From the NCBI GenBank assembly GCA_020466095.1, contig CM035806.1, forward strand, positions 9,823,224 through 9,887,223: a stretch of DNA of 64,000 nucleotides. The letters are read 5' to 3'. The DNA comes from Chlorops oryzae. Lineage: Eukaryota; Arthropoda; Insecta; Diptera; Chloropidae. The notes beneath the pieces are model-generated. The model did no database searches. It was not told the origin of the DNA and saw nothing but the letters and a program-made list of their open reading frames with translations. The translations under genes were made by a program, and so were the position numbers. Shown here piece by piece: positions 1-11,953 of the stretch. The stretch's first letter is position 1, and each line of letters begins with the position of its first letter.

Positions 1-3000
1 AACTCAAAATAAAAAAAAAGGAAGAAAAAATAATTTAAATAAAGCAAAAGTAACGACAAATTCAAATTCAAATACAACAGCAACGATTTAGGTTAAAAGC
101 TATGAAATTAAATGATATGAAGCTTTTTTTTTGCGATTACTTTAATTCAGTCTTAATTCAATTGACGGTCGGTTTGGTTGCGAGCGGGATTTCTTGCGAG
201 CGGCAATTTTTTAAACGGTTAATAACGATTATTAATAAAATTCGTTCTCAACTGATTGACGGTTAAAAAATTTTGAATTTAAATTTCAAATGAAAGTGAA
301 TTGAGACAAAAAAAAAAGGAAAAAAAAGGAAAAAATAAAACGCTCATTGAACAATTTGCGAGAATTTATGAAATTTTTTAAAAGTATTTCATTTATCATT
401 CGTTTCATGACCACAAAGTATCTATTCTGCCGGGCCAACGTGCGCCTTGAATTGATTAAAATTTTCTAAATAAAAGCAATCCTCTCGAGAAATGTTTTTA
501 CGGTGATCGGACACAATTTATCAATGGTATTAACTCCCGGGCATAGTAATGATGAGATGAGATAATTTCTTATGATTTGTTGCTTATCAATTGATTGGAG
601 CAGCTACGAATATTCCATTACTGCATTTATATAGATTCATATATATTTATAATAAATATATAATATATATATATATATATAATAAATATATGTGTATATG
701 TAATATCGGTTCAGTAAAAGTTAAACCGCGCGCCGCCGAACGGTCTAACAAAGCACTCGCCACGCACGGGAAGCGAATGCGGAAAACTAAGAAATAGACT
801 CGAACGCGAAAAAAAATCGCTTAAGCATAAACATTTAAATCGTGAAATATTCAAAACCGGAAAAATTTTCATATTTAAAAAATTTTCAAATTTAAAAATA
901 TTTATAAGTATAAAAAAATTTTCAATTTAAAGAAAAGGAACTGAACTTTTATGCCGCCATCGGCAAGCGCGAATGCATATTCTCGTCCATTTTGAACCTG
1001 CAAATTGAGCCAGTTCCAGTTCATTTTCCGATACAATTCCATCCTCCATAATTAAGCGTAAAAATTTCTTTTCCTTTTTAAATTGCATGTCAAATGTCGA
1101 TAAAGTCTTAAAAAGTTGTTTTCATTTTCGTTCTTTCGCTTGTTGTGTCGCGATACTGAACTGTGCTCTCTCGCGAGAAAGTGCATTTGAAAAAAATTGG
1201 CGCGCATTTTCCACCTTTTCATTTCTTTTCGTTTTGTTTAAACGAGAAAGCAAAAACACGACAAAAACAAAACAAAACAAAGCAAAGCAAAACAATTTAG
1301 ATACGTTAATTTTCAATGGAGGAAGAATGTTCCGGCGTCTATGCAAATATGCGGAAAATCGCTGAATTAATGTTAAATTTAATTTTTAAAAGAAACAATT
1401 TGCAGTACTAAAAAACACGCATAATTCGCTCGATATTAAAAAAAAACAGTGAATAAAAAATTCTTCGCTCGTTCCGCGGCGTGTGTTGGTTGGCGTGGCG
1501 CAGTTTGGTGAGCGGAGCAGGAACACATATTAAACTCTTCCCTAAGTACCTACGAAGAAACACAACAACAAAAAAAAAAAAAAACACAACGAACAACATA
1601 GAAGCTATCTGAGTCGAATTAAATGAACAGCCCTTTAAATGTCGTACCGACCGTCGAGCCATTTCCGCTTACAATTAAAAAGCATACCACATACGACGTG
1701 TAGTACGCCTTCCGGTGCAAACGATTAAAGCTTTTTTCCTATAAAAAAAAAATTTAAAAAAAATAAAAAAAAAAATATAAAAAAACAGCCATCTACCGTC
1801 GGTAAATGCACAATTTACTGTCTTTCACACATCTTTGTTTCGTGTCGTGTCGCTCATGTTTAACGTCGTTGTCGCACGTTACTTAATTGCATCGTTCTGA
1901 CGTTAAGGCAATTGCGACGCTTTCCACTTATTAGCCACTTCAATTTCATTCATAAAAAGAACTGCGCACGCCAAGCGCCAGCTGCCGTTATTGCGTTCTT
2001 TATTAAACATACAACAAAAACTAAAAACATAAGACAACAAAACGATAAAACAAAAATAAAGAAGGCAAAACAAGACATGCATAAACGCCACCACTAAAAG
2101 AACCACATTTAATTCAACGATAAATAAGAACATCGATCTGAACTTCTTAAAAAAGAAAAAAAAAAAAAAGAAGAAAAAAACAAAGAAAGAAAGAAAACGA
2201 ATCGAAACTATTCGAGGCAGGCATTGCCCTGAACGTCTGTTATAAAAAGGAATTGGTTAAAAACAAAAATAGTAATAAACAAAAATAAAAAAACAAAAGC
2301 AATAAACAAATGTTTGATTTTGTCTGCGTCAATTGCTGCACATGCCGAGCATAATAAATTATCAACTATTGCCAGCGCTTCGGCCTATTTCAAACGACTC
2401 CAACTCAACGCCACTGAACTGAACTCCACTCCACTAGAATCGACTCGACTCCACTCCGATCCACTCAATCTGATTTGACTCCGATTCAATTCAATTCAAT
2501 TCAACTCGATTCAATTCGATTCGTTCCAAGCCGATCCGATCCGATCCGATTTGCAATTAAATATGTAAGTTTGTCGTTTAATTGTTGCCATTATTATTTG
2601 TGTAATTGTTGTTTCTTGTTCGGTTATTTATTATCTCCATTGTATCCTATAATAAACACGTAATTGCCATTGTTCATCCGTCCGAATGTCTGTCCGTTCG
2701 CGTTCCACTATCTCAGACGCTGTCTATTAATTACTTTTTTATTTCAACCAGTTCTTTCTTTCGAACCACTCAAACAAAACTCTCAAGTATCTTCATGCAA
2801 TGAGGCCTCCTACTCCTCATTCTCATCCTCATTCTCATTCTTATCGCCGCTATCCTTATAGCCCTGCCCTCATCGTATGTGATCGATAGTTGTTTATTGA
2901 TCACAAATTAAAACCATGTACTCCAAATTTCGAATTGCTTACATTTGAAAATATTCATTCACTTGAGCAATATTAAAATTTGCACATAAATATGTACTCG

Positions 3001-3003
3001 TAT
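1..3003. other. non-coding DNA, no gene recognised
   Basis: AT-rich, A-tract-rich sequence with no convincing reading frame. The ORFs here are short, lysine- or phenylalanine-rich and lie in A/T runs. Features seen are a TA-rich stretch at about 640-690, a GC-richer patch at 724-790, poly-A blocks at 1560-1585 and 2150-2200, and short GATTC-type repeats near 2400-2555. The texture resembles upstream or intronic regulatory DNA of a large fly gene, which is inference only. Confidence 0.5.
2396..2555. repeat. degenerate short tandem repeat, ACTCC then GATTCAATTC then GATCC
   Basis: Successive runs of CCACT/GACTC, then TTCAA-TTCAA and GATTCAATTC units, then GATCC units. This is cryptic simplicity from slippage. 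Similar TCGA/GTCAA-rich stretches occur at 16610-16720 and 59280-59480. Confidence 0.6.
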
Positions 3004-3011
3004 GTCTATAA

Positions 3012-3923
3012 CAGACCTGTTAAATAATGATTATTTAATTAATGATTAATTAATCAGATTATTTTTTTCTTATGAGTGAAATAGTGATTATTTAATGATT
3101 ATATTTGTATGACCTATATTAATCAATGATTGCGATTACCAAATAATCATGAAATAATCAGGATTATTTCAGATTAATGAAAAAAATCAGAAAAAATCAA
3201 AAAATAATCAATAAAATAATCCCGATTATTTTTAGATTATTTTTGAATATTTTTGATTTTTTTTTTTTTGATTATTTTTGATTTTTCCTGATTATTTTTG
3301 GGTTTTTTGATTTTTTTTTGATTATTTTTGATTTGTTCTGATTTTTTTCATTAATCTGAATGTCATAGGCAAGGACATATGGGCCCCTCGCTGTACTACA
3401 TTTAATTATATTCAATTTCTAATTGAATAACAACGCAATGTAAAATTCGCCTCTCGAAAGTATTGCCGGTGGTTTGACGAGGGGTGGTCCTAACCACAGG
3501 TGGCCGGTGAATTCACTTGTCCGGTGCCGGTCCCACGGACTATAGGGAAACTTTGGAAAAACGATGTTATTCAATTACAAATTGAAAATAATAAAAATTA
3601 ATAAAAAAAATCAGAACAAATCAAAAATAATCAAAAAAAAATCAAAAAACCCAAAAATAATCAGGAAAAATCAAAAATAATCAAAAAAAATCAAAAATAT
3701 TAAAAAATAATCTAAAATTAATTGGGATTATTTTTTTGATTATTTTTTGATTTTTTCTGATTTTTTTCATTAATCTGAAATAGTCCTGATTATTTCACGA
3801 TTATTTGGTAATCGCAATCATTAATAATCAAAAATTTCAAGAAGTTAAATTAATAATGATTATGGATTAAAAAAAGAACAATAATTAATGATTATTAATC
3901 TTAATCGGGATTTAACAGGTCTG
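3012..3923. mobile_element. hAT-type foldback MITE with GATTATT arms
   Basis: The element begins CAGACCTGTTAAAT and ends with the inverse complement ATTTAACAGGTCTG. It is flanked by 8-bp repeats GTCTATAA (3004-3011) and GTCTATAC (3924-3931), which match at 7 of 8 positions. An 8-bp duplication and a CAG terminus are typical of hAT transposons. Long subterminal arms of GATTATT/AATAATC repeats (about 3030-3360 and 3595-3900) would fold on each other. The ~230-bp centre is less repetitive and GC-richer. There is no transposase ORF, so this is a non-autonomous element. Confidence 0.85.
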
Positions 3924-4135
3924 GTCTATACTGTATATCTGCAGCCATAAAAAATAAATCTACCATATTTACAGCGTTAATTAGATAATTTCATATTGTT
4001 TTAACGAGCTCGAAAGTCATCAGTCGCTTTGATCTGAATTTAAATCATTTCGATCTTCGAGGCAATTTCATATTTAGCTAATTGAATTTGGGATGATTCA
4101 TTGTTGTCAACGAGCTGTTTCACCTAAGTACTTAT

Positions 4136-4348
4136 ATGGGCAATTCCACGAGAAACGGTCCCATCCGTGACAGTTATTCCGAGCAAAAAATTGCGTCATT
4201 TTAGTGCCTAACTATTTTTAAAGGCTTTTCAAAAACCAAAATGTTTTCAAATCACGTCCTTTCACTTCATTGAAAAAATGAGCTAAATCCTAAAAAAAAA
4301 AAAAAATAAGTGGCACAGGTGTGGGACAGTATTCATGGAATTGCCCAT
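4136..4348. mobile_element. MITE with ATGGGCAATTCCA terminal repeats
   Basis: The left end ATGGGCAATTCCACGA pairs with the right end TCATGGAATTGCCCAT with one mismatch. The interior is non-coding with a poly-A run near the right end. The flanks are too AT-simple to define a target duplication, so the superfamily is not assigned. Confidence 0.7.
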
Positions 4349-4529
4349 ATGTAGCTTCGCTTTTCACATCGTCGCATCGTATAGGTACTTCTTAAAACAA
4401 AAAAAAAAAAACAAAAAAAAATGTCATGAGGCTACTTTCCCCTCTGACCTTAGATATTTTTGGATGAAACCCCGAAAAAGGATTCCCAACACTATCTGCT
4501 ATTTATTTGAACAAAAAAATTTTACTAGT

Positions 4530-4656
4530 GGGACTCATGCAGCTTCGCAAATTGTGGGAAATGAGAAATTTGTCACACAACTGTCAAAATTTATTGTATA
4601 TGAAAATTTACGATGGGAAAAGTTGCGAAGGCTTTTGCGAAGCTGTATGAGTACCC
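4530..4656. mobile_element. short MITE with ~20-bp inverted ends
   Basis: The left end GGGACTCATGCAGCTTCGCA is mirrored on the right by TTTTGCGAAGCTGTATGAGT followed by ACCC. The element is about 127 bp with no coding capacity and no clear target duplication. It accounts for part of an apparent 187-codon ORF at 4335-4898. Confidence 0.55.
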
Positions 4657-5125
4657 CTGCTGTATTTTTCGATTCCTTTCGGAAACTTTTTCATTCGATT
4701 TCCCAAAGAACACATTTTTGGATATACAATACGTACCTAACATATTTACGTGTAGGTTATTCCTGTGCGAGAATATCTTTCAGCAATACAGCACCTCTTT
4801 TCTTTGGAGGCAATGTCGCGGGGTTCTGTAATATTTTGCCTATTTCTAGTCCTCACGTCAAGCCGTCGCTAAAAGGACTGTCCAATAGGACGGACTGACC
4901 AATCGGGAAGTCATCGGAAGCCAAATAAGAAGAGCAAAAAATCTCTTAGGACCAATCTCACCAAGATTCTGAGTTCAATTTTAATACGAAATAATTTGTT
5001 GTACTCGTTTTGTTCATTCTTGATCATAATAGACACATTAACCCATGTTCTACCGAGAAACGCAAAAATAACTTTATGATTTAATAGTTAAATAATTATT
5101 AGGATCTCAAATCTGGAAAGGCGGG

Positions 5126-5264
5126 CAGGCCTGTAGAGAGGGGGGATTTCTGAAGGGGCCCACAATTTGCATGGGAATTCAGTTTTTTTTTTTTTTTGGT
5201 CGCACATATCTGTGAGGACACCGGAAAAAATCCCCCGGGCCCCAAATTTCTCTCTACGGGCTTG
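5126..5264. mobile_element. hAT MITE with CAGGCC(T)GTAGAGAG ends
   Basis: The left end CAGGCCTGTAGAGAG pairs with the right end CTCTCTACGGGCTTG. The flanks AAGGCGGG (5118-5125) and AAGGTGGG (5265-5272) form an 8-bp target duplication with one mismatch, as expected for hAT. A second family member lies at 45206-45415. Confidence 0.8.
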
Positions 5265-5796
5265 AAGGTGGGAGGTGCGATCTAGAAAAAAAAAAAAAAC
5301 AATTAAACCGGCCTCTCATTGAAGTTCAATGAATTTGTTCTTATTTCAAAAAAAAGAGCGAATTCTCGTCCCTAACACTTCTTGGGGAAAAATATTGATA
5401 TCTCTTGACGTCTGCTTCTACGGGAATAGAATCCAATTGAATCGATCATTTCCAAATCGTCTTAAGTCAAATTTTTTTCCAAAATTTTTTTTGTCCTCCA
5501 AAGGTTCCTTAAAGGTAGTTGCGTATTTTCGAAAAAAAAAACCATATGAGTTCAAACATTCCTCCCTGCTTAAATAATACTGAATTAAGGATAAAAAAAG
5601 TCTTTTAAGACCCATTGGTCTGTGTATGAAAATGTTTTAATTGATTCCTGACATATTCTATTTTAGTTTCTTATGAGTTTCTTTGAAATGACCGATCCAA
5701 TTATAGTTCTGGTATGTCTGGGTGTTTTGGACTGGCTGCGACTTATGGCGTATACCGGCTTTTCTTATGTTTGTGTTAGTGTATGTCTTTATTATG

Positions 5797-5929
5797 TAGT
5801 GTGCCCTAACATGCGATTTTTTGAAAAACCACTGCTAGGACTTGGAACATTAGACTTCATATCGCCTGTGCCGGGAATCGAACCTCGGACCCTGGGATCA
5901 AGAGCATAGCACGCTCTATCCCAGAGTCA
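5797..5929 (-). mobile_element. tRNA-derived SINE copy
   Basis: On the minus strand, 5929 down to about 5862 reads as a tRNA-like head. It has an A-box-like start (CTGGGATAGAGCGTGCT) and a near-consensus B box, GAGGTTCGATTCCCGG. A non-tRNA body with GCAGTGGTTTTTCAAAA follows, down to 5797. A diverged second copy lies at 54982-55126 in the same orientation, which defines the body. It is a decayed pol III SINE rather than a tRNA gene because no cloverleaf with paired acceptor arms forms. Confidence 0.75.
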
Positions 5930-6220
5930 CGAATTACAGTCCATACTGGGGGGGAAAAAAAAACCAGCAGCCCAAAAAAAAAGTGCCCAAATATGCTGTG
6001 GACAGTTTAGGAGAATCTTTCCTAAGCTAGTAGTAAATCCTGGTCTTTAATGAAACCTTGGGGGGGAAATTTGATCTTATTTTGAGATATTCAGGACACA
6101 TACTACACACTCTCCTAAAAAAAACTGGCAACTGATATTTTTCTAAAGTGCACTTCACCCTACTAACGGTCAATAAAACAGCAACAAAAATCACATCAAA
6201 ATATAAAAATTTCATCTTTA

Positions 6221-6512
6221 CCCTCTACAGCTGACGTCGCAGTCTGGCAGACCCCGCAAATCAAAAGATCTTGCGAGGTTTTTTTTTTTAAATCCGAAGT
6301 TGCGATCCTTGTGCTCTCTTAAAAAAATTGCCTTTTATTTCAAAAGCTTATCCTTTTTTGGGGTTGAAAACTTTTTGCTCTTATAAGGAATAAGGCCAAA
6401 AAGACGCCAGTCAGGAATTTCAAGAGGCGTAATCAGTTTAGAAGATAAGACGTCTGTTAGACACCACGTCAGTTATATTGTGTTATAATGAAACCACATC
6501 AGCTGCAAAGGG
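6221..6512 (+). mobile_element. TTAA-type (piggyBac-like) MITE, copy A
   Basis: The ends are CCCTCTACAGCTGACG and, inverted, CCCTTTGCAGCTGATG. The flanks are TTTA (6217-6220) and TTAA (6513-6516). CCC-starting ends with TTAA targets are characteristic of piggyBac-family MITEs. The interior is non-coding. Copy B at 8283-8572 is inverted and highly similar along its whole length. Confidence 0.8.
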
Positions 6513-6516
6513 TTAA

Positions 6517-8278
6517 TATAGTAAGCTATGCCTATATCTACATATGTAGGCATATCTACAATTGTGTAGCTCATGCGAAACCCGGGTGGCAACAATCGAA
6601 GACTCAAATTTCATTCCAGCCGAGGTCAATGAATGATGAATAATTATTCTTTTATTACATATACTCTCCTTGATCCATCTTCATTAGGAGTATAAGAAAA
6701 AGTAGATCTGAAACAGCCTACCGACACTTGGTTACACCAAGCCGACACATGCAATCCAACCGACGGAACACTAAAGCTAACCAGACAGCATGGTCGATTG
6801 GTCAGCACAGTTGGTCGAGTTAAATGCAAAAAAAAAAAAAAAAACAAAAAAAAACGTGAAACAAACATTGAAGAGAAAAAAAAAATGCAACAAGTGACAG
6901 GTGCGTCGCAGTCGCGTTAGTTCGTTTGTTGCGGCCATGCAACAGCAACAACAACAACAACACCAAAATAGGCATAGCTACATATGTTGCATACCATAGG
7001 AACCGTGGCACAAGGCTCAACAAATATTTGCCATTTCAGAGCAGCAAACCGAAAATTTTTAAATAAGATTACAAGCAAAAGGAAGCAAAAAAAAGCGAAA
7101 AAAAAAGCAAATAAATAAATGAAAGAAAAGGAAAAAAAATATAGGAAAATTTAGAAAAGAAAAGCTCAAAGCCATCTACGCGAGATTTGTGGTTCTCCGC
7201 CTCATCTATGCGCGTCGATCCGCAACGCTGACGCGGCGTATGATATTTACGGATATGTGTACACGTACTTTGGAAAACGAGTATTTCGCTCCGATGACAG
7301 CAGGCGAGCAAAACTGGTATGGTTGCATTTTTGTCTACAGGCGACGGCAGCAGCAGCAGCAGCAGCACCAGCAGCAGCGGCGGCATACGCACATAGCACA
7401 TAGCAAATAAACCAACAATTCGACCATTCGACCAACCGCCAACCGCCAACCGACCAACCGACCAACCGACCGTCCGACCCTGCAAGCAACAGACGGACAT
7501 ATTGACAAAGAGACAGTCCGGAAGACAGAAAGACTGGCATTAAGGCACCACGTATACTGCATATGTTGCTGCGCTTATAAAAAAAACCCGCATTCGCAGT
7601 TATTCTGCGAGCGCCTTTTTGTAACTTATAATTTACTCATTAACTTGTTCATTAAAAGCGATACATTTTCTAACTCCGCGATCGGCACGGACACGATCGT
7701 TTTAGTGCACACCAGTATTCGTACATATGTACATACATATATGTATGCGTGTATGTACTTATATGTATGTAGGCACGAGCAAATGCAATGTGCATTCGAA
7801 CTCAATTCGGGCCGCAATTCCATCCAGCTGGACATTTCAGTTGACATTAGACATTCGAGTTGCCAGATTGAATATTGCTCGTTTTTTTTTTCGTTTTTTT
7901 TTCTCAAGTTTCTACTACACTCAAAAAGGATGTTCCAAAGGATCTGTACGTTTGTGGAGAGTAATGTCCATTTAATTTGTTAGTCTTGACTGAGGGTAAA
8001 TGATATTCGAACTTTACAATTTGTTTACTGATAAAATATTCCTAAATAGTGCCCGAGCGCTCCGGGGCGTGATTTCTTCGGCGCAACCTAACTGCAATTT
8101 GGCGAATTCGGTAGTCAGTTAAAAAACGCCTCTTTATATCCGCGCGCCCTGGGCGATTGCCCAACCGTTGCCTGCCAAAACGCTGCTACTGTTCCAACAG
8201 AAAGTTCGGTCAATTTCAGTCAATTACCGCTTCACTTCATAATTCAAAAGCTTCGGTGTAAGGGTTTACTCTCCAGCT
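6517..8278. other. 1.76-kb segment between two inverted MITEs
   Basis: Largely unique non-coding sequence. It includes a (CAG)n tract at 7347-7381, a run of GACCAACC units around 7420-7480, and TATGTACATA-type repeats at 7715-7770. Several short ORFs cross these repeats on both strands, but none has a recognisable domain. Because it lies between head-to-head MITE copies, the whole 6221-8572 block could fold into a large stem-loop. Confidence 0.5.
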
Positions 8279-8282
8279 TTAA

Positions 8283-8572
8283 CCCTTTGCAGCTGATGTG
8301 GTTTCATTTTAACACAATATAACTGACGTGGGATATAACAGACGTCTTATCTTCTAAACTGATTACGCCTCTTGAAATTCCTGACTGGCATCTTTTTGGC
8401 CTTATTCCTTATAAGAGCAAAAAGTTTTCAACCCCAAAAAAGGATAAGCTTTTGAAATAAAAGGCAATTTTTTAAGAGACCACAAGGATCGAAACTTCGG
8501 ATTTTAAAAAAAAACCTCGCAAGATCTTCTGATTTGCGGGTTCTGCCAGACTTCGGCGTCAGCTGTAGAGGG
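8283..8572 (-). mobile_element. TTAA-type (piggyBac-like) MITE, copy B
   Basis: Inverse orientation to copy A (6221-6512). It begins CCCTTTGCAGCTGATGTGG next to TTAA (8279-8282) and ends CAGCTGTAGAGGG next to TCAG. The two copies differ mainly by point changes and run-length differences, so they are of similar recent age. Confidence 0.8.
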
Positions 8573-9318
8573 TCAGAGGAAAACAATGCTAGTCAGTCAC
8601 TATAAATAGTTATGTAAGATTCTTGATAACCAGGATCGAATCCAGGCGTTTAGTGTAAAGGGGGAAAAACATTGAAAACAGTTGTAAAAATTTTTGGTTT
8701 TCTGTTAAATGGTCGATTTCTGGAACTGCGCCTGATGGATAACTGATTGAAAAAATTTCGTAATTTTTCAAAATCACCCTTACATGATAATAATGTCTGA
8801 GCTGTTTGCTCGATTTTTAAATATTTTCTAGCTACTTTATTTCATTGACAATTAAATTGATGTTGATGTCGAAGATCCTCAATTGCTTTGTAACATACAT
8901 GTATGGGAATTTCTACGGAAACGCAACGCTTACGTGAGTAGTCTTAAGTCCCGAATTCAAGAATGCGGTCGGTAGTGCTTTTGTCTTCGAAATACTTTCG
9001 TTCAGCTCATGCCGACGTTAGGAAACGTTACTATTTCAGAAAATTCCTATATCGCATTCCTTCTTCATAACAATCACAAGTCCAAAAAATAGTCTTTTTT
9101 TTTCTTCAAGTTTTACCTCTACAACATTGTCAGTTTAATTATCTCTGTGTAACGGTGTCAATCAGTGCAGATATACTTGTCTATGTTTATTGAAAAAGAA
9201 GTCCCAAATTAGCATTTAAGGGGAAGACAAAAAATTTTTTTAAATTAAAAACAGAAAGCAGTCATCTTTGAGTTGCTTTTTGTCTTTTAAACATTTATTT
9301 AGTTTGACTATTCACAAT

Positions 9319-10810
9319 TAGAGCTGGAGGAACAATCGATGGCACTATCGATACTATCGATGGTTGATAACTATCGAAAGCATCGATGGTTTTTGAAGAC
9401 TATCGAGAGTTTTGATTCATGGAAATTTACCTTAGCATTGGAAAGGTGGTGCTGGCGGTGACGTGGCTTTTGTCTTTTGAAATGACAGTTCTATTTAAGT
9501 TTGACTATTCAATTAGGCGAGGCTCGAAAATCGATGTGCACTGATGTCGATGACTATGATGGGTGAAATGATGAAATGCTATCGATGGTTTTTGAAGCTA
9601 TCGATGAGTTGTTGATATGGAAATGTTACTTAGACGATGTGATATGGTGTGACGTGATGTGGTGATCGAGATGGGTGTGATTGATGTTGAAATGGACGAT
9701 GGTGTCCTGAGATGACTTGAATTGGTAGATTATGGTGTGATGGTGAAAGATGATGGTGATGATGGTGATGAGGTGTTGAGGGTGTGATGTGTTGATGGTG
9801 TTGTGGTGATGATGTGTGATGTTGGGTTGATTGATGGTGAGTTGTGATGATGATGGTGAGTGAGTGATGATGATGGTGATGTGGTGATGATGTGTGATGG
9901 TGATGGTGATGATGGTGATGATGGATGATGTGAGGTTGGTGATGATGATGATGGTGATGATGTGTGATGATGATTGGTGATGTTGTGATGTGATGGTGTG
10001 ATGGGATGATGTTGATTGAGATGATGAGTGTTGATGGTGATGGTGTGATGAGTGATGGTGATGGTGATGGTTGGTGATGATGATGGTGAGGTTGGATGAT
10101 GGTGTTGATGTTGTTGATGATGATGATGACGGTCATGGTGATGATGATTATAACTTACACAACTTCTTGCTTAGTCACGTCGCGACGTGAAAAATCTTCA
10201 GAAATTCTGCGAGTCTTATGTGTCCCATTTTACAAACCAAATGAGAATTATAGGCGACATGCTAAAATTTTATTCTATGCACTGATGCCAGAACGAGGGA
10301 TTTTTTTCCGTTTTCAGGGAGTTTTTCGATTTTACCTTTAACCAAAAATCACTTCAAATGTTCACCATGAGATTTTTACTGATCACTTTCCTGAAGAAAA
10401 CAGAAATAAAGGAATTTTTGTCAATATTCAAGGGAAAAGAGTCACCAAAATGCTACCTAGCATCAGTGCTAAGTAGTTACAAAGTATGGAGAATTGACTA
10501 AGAAAGGTTTTAAAATTCGGCTTTTTGTATATTACCACGTGATATTAAATGAGGAGGGATACTTATGCGCAGTATTTTATTAAATTATTATAGGACCACC
10601 ATTAATTTTTTTTTTAATTTAAAACTTTCAAATGGTTGATATTTAAATGTTAAACATGCTCAAACATGCTTGATTGGAAACACTAGCAATTTGCCAATGA
10701 AATTAGTTTAAATTTTAAAATATATCTTCCGATCGTACTATCGATACTATCGATATTTCAAACTATCGAGAAAATCCATGGTCGCAATTATCGATACTTC
10801 TCCAGCTCTA
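9319..10810. mobile_element. hAT element with TATCGAT-rich ends and expanded GATG core
   Basis: The left end TAGAGCTGGAGGAACAATCG is matched on the right by the inverse complement of CGATACTTCTCCAGCTCTA. The flanks TTCACAAT (9311-9318) and ATCACAAT (10811-10818) match at 7 of 8 positions, a hAT-like 8-bp duplication. Both subterminal zones are packed with TATCGAT/TATCGATA motifs (9340-9420 and 10737-10797). The interior contains a diverged ~195-bp direct duplication of the left end (about 9290-9480 against 9480-9640) and a GATG-rich tract. No transposase is recognisable. A fragment of the same family is at about 38418-38500. Confidence 0.75.
9540..10147. repeat. imperfect GATG/GGTGAT simple repeat
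   Basis: About 600 bp made almost only of GAT, GGT and GTG triplets in shifting register. The complementary strand reads as a histidine-rich 168-codon frame, which is a by-product of the repeat. The tract lies inside the hAT element at 9319-10810. Confidence 0.9.
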
Positions 10811-10818
10811 ATCACAAT

Positions 10819-11293
10819 TGAGAGAGCCGCATTTCTTTGCCATCCAAGCAATTAAATTTTGATCGTCTAACAAGTCGACACTTGACACAGCGCCCATGAT
10901 TTATTGCCTTCGACTCACTGACTTATTTATTAACTAAGTTTCGTTAATTCGCATTGTTGATGCTTTTCTTTTTATTCATTTGATTTTTTTCCTGACTTTT
11001 TGTTTTTATTTATTTCTTTTTATTTATTGTTTGTTATTTGCCCTTTCATTTTGTTTCAAGCACTAGTGTTTGTTTCAAGACAACAAACGTCGTCTCACTC
11101 AAAATTTCCCCCCACTTCGTCTCGCATTTGTTTTTCTCAGATATTAAGTAGTTAAACGCTTAAGACAATCATTTGGTCGTTATTATTTTGGGGCAACAGC
11201 TTTTGGGGAAAACCAAAGAATAGAAAAAGAGTTCCTCGATGTAAAACAGATTTTATGCAATATTAGAACAGGAAAAAAAAATACTGTGGTACT
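10819..11293. other. non-coding spacer
   Basis: AT-rich sequence with TTATTT-type runs at 10925-11040. No ORF, inverted repeat or RNA-like fold is recognised. Confidence 0.4.
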
Positions 11294-11310
11294 TCATGAG
11301 TGAGAGATAG

Positions 11311-11314
11311 GGGT

Positions 11315-11345
<31 letters not shown>

Positions 11346-11519
11346 GAGAAAGGAGTGAGATTGGGGAGAGAGTGTGATGAGAGAGGGAAAGATAGAGAAA
11401 GAGAGAGAACGAGAGAGAGAAAGAGGCGGAAAGAGAGGGAAATAGTGTATAAGAGGGGAAAAGAGAGGGAAAGAGGAGGAAAGAGGAGAAGAGAGAGAGA
11501 GAAAGAGAGAGAGAGAGAA

Positions 11520-11564
<45 letters not shown>

Positions 11565-11640
11565 GAGAAAAGAGCGAGAGAGAGAAAGAGGGGGAAAGAG
11601 ATGGAACTAGAGGGAAAGAGAAGGAAAGAGGGTAGATAGG
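11311..11640 (+). repeat. (GA)n microsatellite, GAGAGAAAGA type
   Basis: About 330 bp of GAGA interrupted by AAG and GGG. It produces Arg/Glu (plus strand) and Ser/Leu (minus strand) pseudo-ORFs that are not genes. GAGAG is the binding core of Drosophila GAGA factor, so a regulatory effect is possible but not shown. Confidence 0.95.
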
Positions 11641-11953
11641 GAGAGATAGAAACGTGGTGAGAGGCGGAAATCATAGGATGGAGGAAAGATTTAGGTGTGG
11701 AGGAGGGGAATGGTGTAGTCGAGTAGGAGGTATGTCAATGCCTCAAGATGATGAAGTTTTATTCTATCCAACCCAAGCGACAGAGGCTATGGACAGGGAC
11801 CCCTTAATATAGACAATACCTCTTATGTTGTTTTATCCTTTCAGTTTCCAAGATACAGAGGGTTCCACTGCGCTCCACAACACAGTGTACACATATTGCC
11901 TTATCAGTGGGCATGGATTGTATCAGTGAACTTGAGTCGAGTTCTCATAGATA

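Noticed and set aside
4335..4898. 187-codon frame
   Set aside because: No recognisable domain. It overlaps the ends of two MITEs and poly-A runs and is most simply chance.
9630..10136. 168-codon histidine-rich frame on the minus strand
   Set aside because: It is the complement of the GATG simple repeat; no start context, domain or conservation is visible.
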